Positions 38,449 to 50,267 of a DNA stretch of 64,000 nt are shown piece by piece. Origin of the DNA: Charina bottae (taxonomy: Eukaryota > Chordata > Lepidosauria > Squamata > Charinaidae); NCBI GenBank assembly GCA_023362775.1, contig JALMGJ010000026.1:1-64000 (forward strand), read 5' to 3'. A model generated the notes under the pieces. That model was not told the DNA's origin and made no database searches. It was given only the letters and a program-made list of their open reading frames with translations. Within the stretch, counting starts at the first letter, position 1. Each line of letters starts with the position of its first letter. Made by a program: the position numbers and the translations under genes.

Positions 38449-41400
38449 CTGTATATGTCACAGTCAGTGTCAAAACTGTATAGTCACAGCCAGTGTCAAA
38501 ACTGTATAGTCACAGCTAGGGTCAAAACTGTATATGTCAAAGCCAGTGTCAAAACTGTATATGTCACAGTCAGTGTCACAACTGTATAGTCACAGCCAGT
38601 GTCAAAACTGTATAGTCACAGCCAGTGTCAAAACTGTATATGTCACAGCCAGTGTCAAAACTGTATATGTCACAGTCAGTGTCAAAACTGTATAGTCACA
38701 GCCAGTGTCAAAACTGTATAGTCACAGCCAGTGTCAAAACTGTATATGTCACATTCAGTGTCAAAACTGTATATGTCACAGTCAGTGTCAAAACTGTATA
38801 GTAACAGCCAGTGTCAAAACTGTATATGTCACAGCCAGTGTCAAAACTGTATAGTCACAGCCAGTGTCAAAACGGTATATGTCACAGTCAGTGTCAAAAC
38901 TGTATAGTCACAGCCAGTGTCAAAACTGTATATGTCACAGCCAGTGTCAAAACTGTATAGTCACAGCCAGTGTCAAAACTGTATATGTCACAGTCAGTGT
39001 CAAAACTGTATATGTCACAGCCAGTGTCAAAACTGTATAGTCACAGCCAGTGTCAAAACTGTATAGTCACAGCCAGTGTCAAAACGGTATATGTCACAGT
39101 CAGTGTCAAAACTGTATAGTCACAGCCAGTGTCAAAACTGTATATGTCACAGTCAGTGTCAAAACTGTATAGTCACAGCCAGTGTCAAAACTGTATATGT
39201 CACAGTCAGTGTCAAAACTGTATATGTCACAGCCAGTGTCAAAACTGTATATGTCACAGCCAGTGTCAAAACTGTATAGTCAAAACCAGTGCCAAAACTG
39301 TATAGTCACAGCCAGTGTCAAAACTGTATATGTCACAGTCATTGTCAAAACTGTATATGTCACAGTCAGTGTCAAAACTGTATAGTCACAGCCAGTGTCA
39401 AAACTGTATATGTCACAGTCAGTTTCAAAACTGTATAGTCACAGCCAGTGTCAAAACTGTAAAGACACAGCCAGTGTGAAAACGGTATATGTCACAGTCA
39501 GTGTCAAAACTGTATAGTCACAGCCAGTGTCAAAACTGTATATGTCACAGTCAGTGTCAAAACTGTATAGTAACAGCCAATGTCAAAACTGTATATGTCA
39601 CAGCCAGTGTCAAAACTGTATAGTCACAGCCAGTGTCAAAGCTGTATATGTCACAGCCAGTGTCAAAACTGTATAGTCACAGCCAGTGTCAAAACTGTAT
39701 ATGTCACATTCAGTGTCAAAACTATATATGTCACAGTCAGTGTCAAAACTGTATATGTCACAGTCAGTGTCAAAACTGTATAGTCACAGCCAGTGTCAAA
39801 ACTGTATATGTCACAGTCAGTGTCAAAACTGTATAGTAACAGCCAATGTCAAAACTGTATATGTCACAGCTAGTGTCAAAACTGTATAGTCACAGCCAGT
39901 GTCAAAACTGTATATGTCACAGTCAGTGTCAAAACTGTATATGTCACAGCCAGTGTCAAAACTGTATAGTCACAGCCAGTGTCAAAACTGTATATGTCAC
40001 AGTCAGTGTCAAAACTGTATAGTCACAGCCAGTGTCAAAACTGTATATGTCACAGCAATTGTCAAAACTGTATATGTCACAGCCAGTGTCAAAACTGTAT
40101 AGTCACAGCCAGTGTCAAAACTGTATATGTCACAGTCAGTGTCAAAACTGTATAAGTCACAGTCAGTGTCAAAACTGTATAGTCACAGCCAGTGTCTATA
40201 TACAGATACAGTCAAAACTGTATATGTCACAGTTAGTGTCAAAAGTGTATAGTCACAGCCAGTGTCAAAACTGTATATGTCACAGTCAGTGTCAAAATTG
40301 TATAGTCACAGCCAGTGTCAAAACTGTATAGTCACAGCCAGTGTCAAAATGGTATATGTCACAGTCAGTGTCAAAACTGTATAGTCACAGCCAGTGTCAA
40401 AACTGTATATGTCACAGCCAGTGTCAAAACTGTATAGTCACAGTCAGTGTCAAAACTGTATATGTCACAGTCAGTGTCAAAACTGTATAGTCACAGCCAG
40501 TGTCAAAACTGTATATGTCACAGTCAGTGTCAAAACTGTATATGTAACAGTCAGTGTCAAAACTGTATAGTCACAGTCAGTGTCAAAACTGTATAGTCAC
40601 AGCCAGTGTCTATATACAGATACAGTCAAAACTGTATATGTCACAGTTAGTTTCAAAACTGTATAGTCACAGCCAGTGTCAAAACGGTATATGTCACAGT
40701 CAGTGTCAAAACTGTATAGTCACAGCCAGTGTCAAAACTGTATATGTCACAGCCAGTGTCAAAACTGTATAGTCACAGTCAGTGTCAAAACTGTATATGT
40801 CACAGCCAGTGTCAAAACTGTATATGTCACAGCCAGTGTCAAAACTGTATATGTCACAGCCAGTGTCAAAACTGTATAGTCACAGCCAGTGTCAAAACTG
40901 TATATGTCACAGTCAGTGTCAAAACTGTATAGTCACAGCCAGTGTCTATATACAGATACAGTCAAAACTGTATATGTCACAGTTAGTGTCAAAAGTGTAT
41001 AGTCACAGCCAGTGTCAAAACTGTATAGTCACAGCCAGTGTAAAAACTGTATATGTCACAGTCAGTGTCAAAACTGTATATGTCACAGCCAGTGTCAAAA
41101 CTGTATATGTCACAGCCAGTGTCAAAACTGTATAGTCACAGCCAGTGTCAAAACTGTATAAGTCACAGTCAGTGTCAAAACTGTATAGTCACAGCCAGTG
41201 TCTATATACAGATACAGTCAAAACTGTATATGTCACAGTTAGTGTCAAAAGTGTATAGTCACAGCCAGTGTCAAAACTGTATATGTCACAGTCAGTGTCA
41301 AAATTGTATAGTCACAGCCAGTGTCAAAACTGAATAGTCACAGCCAGTGTCAAAATGGTATATGTCACAGTCAGTGTCAAAACTGTATAGTCACAGCCAG

Positions 41401-44400
41401 TGTCAAAACTGTATATGTCACAGCCAGTGTCAAAACTGTATAGTCACAGTCAGTGTCAAAACTGTATATGTCACAGTCAGTGTCAAAACTGTATAGTCAC
41501 AGCCAGTGTCAAAACTGTATATGTCACAGTCAGTGTCAAAACTGTATATGTCACAGTCAGTGTCAAAACTGTATAGTCACAGTCAGTGTCAAAACTGTAT
41601 AGTCACAGCCAGTGTCTATATACAGATACAGTCAAAACTGTATATGTCACAGTTAGTTTCAAAACTGTATAGTCACAGCCAGTGTCAAAACGGTATATGT
41701 CACAGTCAGTGTCAAAACTGTATAGTCACAGTCAGTGTCAAAACTGTATAGTCACAGCCAGTGTCAAAACTGTATAGTCACAGCCAGTGTCAAAACTGTA
41801 TATGTCACATTCAGTGTCAAAACTGTATAGTCACAGCCAGTGTCAAAACTGTATATGTCACAGCCAGTGTCAAAACTGTATAGTCACAGCCAGTGTCAAA
41901 ACTGTATATGTCACATTCAGTGTCAAAACTGTATATGTCACAGTCAGTGTCAAAATTGTATAGTCACAGCCAGTGTCAAAACTGAATAGTCACAGCCAGT
42001 GTCAAAATGGTATATGTCACAGTCAGTGTCAAAACTGTATAGTCACAGCCAGTGTCAAAACTGTATATGTCACAGCCAGTGTCAAAACTGTATAGTCACA
42101 GTCAGTGTCAAAACTGTATATGTCACAGTCAGTGTCAAAACTGTATAGTCACAGCCAGTGTCAAAACTGTATATGTCACAGTCAGTGTCAAAACTGTATA
42201 TGTCACAGTCAGTGTCAAAACTGTATAGTCACAGTCAGTGTCAAAACTGTATAGTCACAGCCAGTGTCTATATACAGATACAGTCAAAACTGTATATGTC
42301 ACAGTTAGTTTCAAAACTGTATAGTCACAGCCAGTGTCAAAACGGTATATGTCACAGTCAGTGTCAAAACTGTATAGTCACAGTCAGTGTCAAAACTGTA
42401 TAGTCACAGCCAGTGTCAAAACTGTATAGTCACAGCCAGTGTCAAAACTGTATATGTCACATTCAGTGTCAAAACTGTATATGTCACAGTCAGTGTCAAA
42501 ACTGTATAGTAACAGCCAGTGTCAAAACTGTATATGTCACAGCCAGTGTCAAAACTGTATAGTCACAGCCAGTGTCAAAACGGTATATGTCACAGTCAGT
42601 GTCAAAACTGTATAGTCACAGCCAGTGTCAAAACTGTATATGTCACAGCCAGTGTCAAAACTGTATAGTCACAGCCAGTGTCAAAACTGTATATGTCACA
42701 GTCAGTGTCAAAACTGTATATGTCACAGCCAGTGTCAAAACTGTATAGTCACAGCCAGTGTCAAAACTGTATAGTCACAGCCAGTGTCAAAACGGTATAT
42801 GTCACAGTCAGTGTCAAAACTGTATAGTCACAGCCAGTGTCAAAACTGTATATGTCACAGCCAGTGTCAAAACTGTATAGTCAAATCCAGTGCCAAAACT
42901 GTATAGTCACAGCCAGTGTCAAAACTGTATAGTCAAATCCAGTGCCAAAACTGTATAGTCACAGCCAGTGTCAAAACTGTATATGTCACAGTCATTGTCA
43001 AAACTGTATATGTCACAGTCAGTGTCAAAACTGTATATGTCACAGCCAGTGTCAAAACTGTATAGTCACAGCCAGTGTCAAAACTGTATATGTCACAGCC
43101 AGTGTCAAAACTGTATAGTCACAGCCAGTGTCAAAACTGTATATGTCACAGTCAGTGTCAAAACTGTATATGTCACAGCCAGTGTCAAAACTGTATAGTC
43201 ACAGCCAGTGTCAAAACTGTATATGTCACAGTCAGTGTCAAAACTGTATAGTCACAGCCAGTGTCAAAACTGTATATGTCACAGTCAGTGTCAAAACTGT
43301 ATATGTCACAGCCAGTGTCAAAACTGTATATGTCACAGCCAGTGTCAAAACTGTATAGTCAAAACCAGTGCCAAAACTGTATAGTCACAGCCAGTGTCAA
43401 AACTGTATATGTCACAGTCATTGTCAAAACTGTATATGTCACAGTCAGTGTCAAAACTGTATAGTCACAGCCAGTGTCAAAACTGTATATGTCACAGTCA
43501 GTTTCAAAACTGTATAGTCACAGCCAGTGTCAAAACTGTAAAGACACAGCCAGTGTGAAAACGGTATATGTCACAGTCAGTGTCAAAACTGTATAGTCAC
43601 AGCCAGTGTCAAAACTGTATATGTCACAGTCAGTGTCAAAACTGTATAGTAACAGCCAATGTCAAAACTGTATATGTCACAGCCGGTGTCAAAACTGTAT
43701 AGTCACAGCCAGTGTCAAAACTGTATATGTCACAGCCAGTGTCAAAACTGTATAGTCACAGCCAGTGTCAAAACTGTATATGTCACATTCAGTGTCAAAA
43801 CTATATATGTCACAGTCAGTGTCAAAACTGTATATGTCACAGTCAGTGTCAAAACTGTATAGTCACAGCCAGTGTCAAAACTGTATATGTCACAGTCAGT
43901 GTCAAAACTGTATAGTAACAGCCAATGTCAAAACTGTATATGTCACAGCTAGTGTCAAAACTGTATAGTCACAGCCAGTGTCAAAACTGTATATGTCACA
44001 GTCAGTGTCAAAACTGTATATGTCACAGCCAGTGTCAAAACTGTATAGTCACAGCCAGTGTCAAAACTGTATATGTCACAGTCAGTGTCAAAACTGTATA
44101 GTCACAGCCAGTGTCAAAACTGTATATGTCACAGCAATTGTCAAAACTGTATATGTCACAGCCAGTGTCAAAACTGTATAGTCACAGCCAGTGTCAAAAC
44201 TGTATATGTCACAGTCAGTGTCAAAACTGTATAAGTCACAGTCAGTGTCAAAACTGTATAGTCACAGCCAGTGTCTATATACAGATACAGTCAAAACTGT
44301 ATATGTCACAGTTAGTGTCAAAAGTGTATAGTCACAGCCAGTGTCAAAACTGTATATGTCACAGTCAGTGTCAAAATTGTATAGTCACAGCCAGTGTCAA

Positions 44401-45125
44401 AACTGTATAGTCACAGCCAGTGTCAAAATGGTATATGTCACAGTCAGTGTCAAAACTGTATAGTCACAGCCAGTGTCAAAACTGTATATGTCACAGCCAG
44501 TGTCAAAACTGTATAGTCACAGTCAGTGTCAAAACTGTATATGTCACAGTCAGTGTCAAAACTGTATAGTCACAGCCAGTGTCAAAACTGTATATGTCAC
44601 AGTCAGTGTCAAAACTGTATATGTCACAGTCAGTGTCAAAACTGTATAGTCACAGTCAGTGTCAAAACTGTATAGTCACAGCCAGTGTCTATATACAGAT
44701 ACAGTCAAAACTGTATATGTCACAGTTAGTTTCAAAACTGTATAGTCACAGCCAGTGTCAAAACGGTATATGTCACAGTCAGTGTCAAAACTGTATAGTC
44801 ACAGCCAGTGTCAAAACTGTATATGTCACAGCCAGTGTCAAAACTGTATAGTCACAGTCAGTGTCAAAACTGTATATGTCACAGCCAGTGTCAAAACTGT
44901 ATATGTCACAGCCAGTGTCAAAACTGTATATGTCACAGCCAGTGTCAAAACTGTATAGTCACAGCCAGTGTCAAAACTGTATATGTCACAGTCAGTGTCA
45001 AAACTGTATAGTCACAGCCAGTGTCTATATACAGATACAGTCAAAACTGTATATGTCACAGTTAGTGTCAAAAGTGTATAGTCACAGCCAGTGTCAAAAC
45101 TGTATAGTCACAGCCAGTGTAAAAA
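38449..45125 (+). repeat. Longest family B HOR interval (6,677 bp)
   Basis: The anchor GGG is at 38,519, with none again until 45,196. It has CTGTAAAG at 39,457 and 43,536, CAATTG at 40,056 and 44,135, and nine rearranged elements from 40,197 to 45,026. The first part matches the preceding unit at +3,604 bp (35,853 to 39,457; 36,593 to 40,197; 37,599 to 41,203). The last part matches the first at +4,079 bp (40,197 to 44,276). A 652-bp duplication lies between. An internal anchor seems to have been lost. Confidence 0.88.
41310..42620 (+). repeat. 652-bp tandem duplication with a private marker
   Basis: The variant CTGAATAG at about 41,330 recurs at about 41,982, and the type 2 element at 41,617 recurs at 42,269, both 652 bp apart. 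CTGAATAG is not in the related copy near 37.7 kb, so this substitution preceded the duplication. Confidence 0.87.
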
Positions 45126-46946
45126 CTGTATATGTCACAGTCAGTGTCAAAACTGTATAGTCACAGCCAGTGTCAAAACTGTATAGTCACAGCTAGGGTC
45201 AAAACTGTATATGTCAAAGCCAGTGTCAAAACTGTATATGTCACAGTCAGTGTCACAACTGTATAGTCACAGCCAGTGTCAAAACTGTATAGTCACAGCC
45301 AGTGTCAAAACTGTATATGTCACAGCCAGTGTCAAAACTGTATATGTCACAGTCAGTGTCAAAACTGTATAGTCACAGCCAGTGTCAAAACTGTATAGTC
45401 ACAGCCAGTGTCAAAACTGTATATGTCACATTCAGTGTCAAAACTGTATATGTCACAGTCAGTGTCAAAACTGTATAGTAACAGCCAGTGTCAAAACTGT
45501 ATATGTCACAGCCATTGTCAAAACTGTATAGTCACAGCCAGTGTCAAAACGGTATATGTCACAGTCAGTGTCAAAACTGTATAGTCACAGCCAGTGTCAA
45601 AACTGTATATGTCACAGCCAGTGTCAAAACTGTATAGTCACAGCCAGTGTCAAAACTGTATATGTCACAGTCAGTTTCAAAACTGTATATGTCACAGCCA
45701 GTGTCAAAACTGTATAGTCACAGCCTGTGTCAAAACTGTATAGTCACAGCCAGTGTCAAAACTGTATAGTCACAGCCAGTGTCAAAACGGTATATGTCAC
45801 AGTCAGTGTCAAAACTGTATAGTCACAGCCAGTGTCAAAACTGTATATGTCACAGCCAGTGTCAAAACTGTATAGTCAAATCCAGTGCCAAAACTGTATA
45901 GTCACAGCCAGTGTCAAAACTGTATATGTCACAGTCATTGTCAAAACTGTATATGTCACAGTCAGTGTCAAAACTGTATAGTCACAGCCAGTGTCAAAAC
46001 TGTATATGTCACAGTCAGTTTCAAAACTGTATAGTCACAGCCAGTGTCAAAACTGTAAAGACACAGCCAGTGTGAAAACGGTATATGTCACAGTCAGTGT
46101 CAAAACTGTATAGTCACAGCCAGTGTCAAAACTGTATATGTCACAGTCAGTGTCAAAACTGTATAGTAACAGCCAATGTCAAAACTGTATATGTCACAGC
46201 CAGTGTCAAAACTGTATAGTCACAGCCAGTGTCAAAACTGTATATGTCACAGTCAGTGTCAAAACTGTATATGTCACAGCCAGTGTCAAAACTGTATAGT
46301 CACAGCCAGTGTCAAAACTGTATATGTCACATTCAGTGTCAAAACTATATATGTCACAGTCAGTGTCAAAACTGTATATGTCACAGTCAGTGTCAAAACT
46401 GTATAGTCACAGCCAGTGTCAAAACTGTATATGTCACAGTCAGTGTCAAAACTGTATAGTAACAGCCAATGTCAAAACTGTATATGTCACAGCCAGTGTC
46501 AAAACTGTATAGTCACAGCCAGTGTCAAAACTGTATATGTCACAGTCAGTGTCAAAACTGTATATGTCACAGCCAGTGTCAAAACTGTATAGTCACAGCC
46601 AGTGTCAAAACTGTATATGTCACAGTCAGTGTCAAAACTGTACAGTCACAGCCAGTGTCAAAACTGTATATGTCACAGCAATTGTCAAAACTGTATATGT
46701 CACAGCCAGTGTCAAAACTGTATAGTCACAGCCAGTGTCAAAACTGTATATGTCACAGTCAGTGTCAAAATTGTATAAGTCACAGTCAGTGTCAAAACTG
46801 TATAGTCACAGCCAGTGTCTATATACAGATACAGTCAAAACTGTATATGTCACAGTTAGTGTCAAAAGTGTATAGTCACAGCCAGTGTCAAAACTGTATA
46901 TGTCACAGTCAGTGTCAAAATTGTATAGTCACAGCCAGTGTCAAAA
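45126..46946 (+). repeat. Family B HOR unit (1,821 bp), single element
   Basis: The anchor GGG is at 45,196. It has CTGTAAAG at 46,053, CAATTG at 46,679 and one type 1 element at 46,820. From here on the 414/336 clusters disappear and only single type 1 elements remain. A private CTGTACAG unit is near 46,638, and GCCTGTG is near 45,723. The 170-aa open frame in this unit (46,469-46,981) is a frame accident, not a gene. Confidence 0.9.
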
Positions 46947-49900
46947 CTGTATATGTCACAGTCAGTGTCAAAACTGTATAGTCACAGCCAGTGTCAAAAC
47001 TGTATAGTCACAGCTAGGGTCAAAACTGTATATGTCAAAGCCAGTGTCAAAACTGTATATGTCACAGTCAGTGTCACAACTGTATAGTCACAGCCAGTTT
47101 CAAAACTGTATAGTCACAGCCAGTGTCAAAACTGTATATGTCACAGCCAGTGTCAAAACTGTATATGTCACAATTAGTGTCAAAACTGTATAGTCACAGC
47201 CAGTGTCAAAACTGTATAGTCACAGCCAGTGTCAAAACGGTATATGTCACAGTCAGTGTCAAAACTGTATAGTCACAGCCAGTGTCAAAACTGTATAGTC
47301 ACAGCCAGTGTCAAAACGGTATATGTCACAGTCAGTGTCAAAACTGTATAGTCACAGCCAGTGTCAAAACTGTATATGTCACAGCCAGTGTCAAAACTGT
47401 ATAGTCACAGCCAGTGTCAAAACTGTATATGTCACAGTCAGTGTCAAAACTGTATATGTCACAGCCACTGTCAAAACTGTATAGTCACAGCCAGTGTCAA
47501 AACTGTATAGTCACAGCCAGTGTCAAAACGGTATATGTCACAGTCAGTGTCAAAACTGTATAGTCACAGCCAGTGTCAAAACTGTATATGTCACAGCCAG
47601 TGTCAAAACTGTATAGTCAAATCCAGTGCCAAAACTGTATAGTCACAGCCAGTGTCAAAACTGTATATGTCACAGTCATTGTCAAAACTGTATATGTCAC
47701 AGTCAGTGTCAAAACTGTATAGTCACAGCCAGTGTCAAAACTGTATATGTCACAGTCAGTTTCAAAACTGTATAGTCACAGCCAGTGTCAAAACTGTAAA
47801 GACACAGCCAGTGTGAAAACGGTATATGTCACAGTCAGTGTCAAAACTGTATAGTCACAGCCAGAGTCAAAACTGTATATGTCACAGTCAGTGTCAAAAC
47901 TGTATAGTAACAGCCAATGTCAAAACTGTATATGTCACAGCCAGTGTCAAAACTGTATAGTCACAGCCAGTGTCAAAACTGTATATGTCACAGTCAGTGT
48001 CAAAACTGTATATGTCACAGCCAGTGTCAAAACTGTATAGTCACAGCCAGTGTCAAAACTGTATATGTCACATTCAGTGTCAAAACTGTATAGTCACAGC
48101 CAGTGTCAAAACTGTATATGTCACAGCCAGTGTCAAAACTGTATAGTCACAGTCAGTGTCAAAACTGTATATGTCACAGTCAGTGTCAAAACTGTATAGT
48201 CACAGCCAGTGTCAAAACTGTATATGTCACAGTCAGTGTCAAAACTGTATAGTAACAGCCAATGTCAAAACTGTATATGTCACAGCCAGTGTCAAAACTG
48301 TATAGTCACAGCCAGTGTCAAAACTGTATATGTCACAGTCAGTGTCAAAACTGTATATGTCACAGCCAGTGTCAAAACTGTATAGTCACAGCCAGTGTCA
48401 AAACTGTATATGTCACAGTCAGTGTCAAAACTGTATAGTCACAGCCAGTGTCAAAACTGTATATGTCACAGCAATTGTCAAAACTGTATATGTCACAGCC
48501 AGTGTCAAAACTGTATAGTCACAGCCAGTGTCAAAACTGTATATGTCACAGTCAGTGTCAAAATTGTATAAGTCACAGTCAGTGTCAAAACTGTATAGTC
48601 ACAGCCAGTGTCTATATACAGATACAGTCAAAACTGTATATGTCACAGTTAGTGTCAAAAGTGTATAGTCACAGCCAGTGTCAAAACTGTATATGTCACA
48701 ATTAGTGTCAAAACTGTATAGTCACAGCCAGTGTCAAAACTGTATAGTCACAGCCAGTGTCAAAACGGTATATGTCACAGTCAGTGTCAAAACTGTATAG
48801 TCACAGCCAGTGTCAAAACTGTATAGTCACAGCCAGTGTCAAAACGGTATATGTCACAGTCAGTGTCAAAACTGTATAGTCACAGCCAGTGTCAAAACTG
48901 TATATGTCACAGCCAGTGTCAAAACTGTATAGTCACAGCCAGTGTCAAAACTGTATATGTCACAGTCAGTGTCAAAACTGTATATGTCACAGCCAGTGTC
49001 AAAACTGTATAGTCACAGCCAGTGTCAAAACTGTATAGTCACAGCCAGTGTCAAAACGGTATATGTCACAGTCAGTGTCAAAACTGTATAGTCACAGCCA
49101 GTGTCAAAACTGTATATGTCACAGCCAGTGTCAAAACTGTATAGTCAAATCCAGTGCCAAAACTGTATAGTCACAGCCAGTGTCAAAACTGTATATGTCA
49201 CAGTCATTGTCAAAACTGTATATGTCACAGTCAGTGTCAAAACTGTATAGTCACAGCCAGTGTCAAAACTGTATATGTCACAGTCAGTTTCAAAACTGTA
49301 TAGTCACAGCCAGTGTCAAAACTGTAAAGACACAGCCAGTGTGAAAACGGTATATGTCACAGTCAGTGTCAAAACTGTATAGTCACAGCCAGAGTCAAAA
49401 CTGTATATGTCACAGTCAGTGTCAAAACTGTATAGTAACAGCCAATGTCAAAACTGTATATGTCACAGCCAGTGTCAAAACTGTATAGTCACAGCCAGTG
49501 TCAAAACTGTATATGTCACAGTCAGTGTCAAAACTGTATATGTCACAGCCAGTGTCAAAACTGTATAGTCACAGCCAGTGTCAAAACTGTATATGTCACA
49601 TTCAGTGTCAAAACTGTATAGTCACAGCCAGTGTCAAAACTGTATATGTCACAGCCAGTGTCAAAACTGTATAGTCACAGTCAGTGTCAAAACTGTATAT
49701 GTCACAGTCAGTGTCAAAACTGTATAGTCACAGCCAGTGTCAAAACTGTATATGTCACAGTCAGTGTCAAAACTGTATAGTAACAGCCAATGTCAAAACT
49801 GTATATGTCACAGCCAGTGTCAAAACTGTATAGTCACAGCCAGTGTCAAAACTGTATATGTCACAGTCAGTGTCAAAACTGTATATGTCACAGCCAGTGT

Positions 49901-50267
49901 CAAAACTGTATAGTCACAGCCAGTGTCAAAACTGTATATGTCACAGTCAGTGTCAAAACTGTATAGTCACAGCCAGTGTCAAAACTGTATATGTCACAGC
50001 AATTGTCAAAACTGTATATGTCACAGCCAGTGTCAAAACTGTATAGTCACAGCCAGTGTCAAAACTGTATATGTCACAGTCAGTGTCAAAATTGTATAAG
50101 TCACAGTCAGTGTCAAAACTGTATAGTCACAGCCAGTGTCTATATACAGATACAGTCAAAACTGTATATGTCACAGTTAGTGTCAAAAGTGTATAGTCAC
50201 AGCCAGTGTCAAAACTGTATATGTCACAGTCAGTGTCAAAATTGTATAGTCACAGCCAGTGTCAAAA
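46947..50267 (+). repeat. Family B HOR unit (3,321 bp) made of a 1,528-bp pair
   Basis: The anchor GGG is at 47,017. CTGTAAAG at 47,794 and 49,322, CAATTG at 48,472 and 50,000, and the type 1 element at 48,613 and 50,141 are all 1,528 bp apart. A GCCAGAGTC unit occurs in both copies (near 47,861 and 49,389), so it predates the duplication. Confidence 0.9.
47140..50210 (+). repeat. 1,528-bp tandem duplication with readable junction
   Basis: CACAATTAG at about 47,169 recurs at about 48,697. Upstream of the second copy, the sequence is that of a unit following a type 1 element (AAAGTGTATAGTCACAG), not that found before 47,169. The third equivalent position, about 50,225, keeps the normal CACAGTCAG. 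The crossover therefore lies within the shared units at about 48,665-48,697. Confidence 0.85.
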
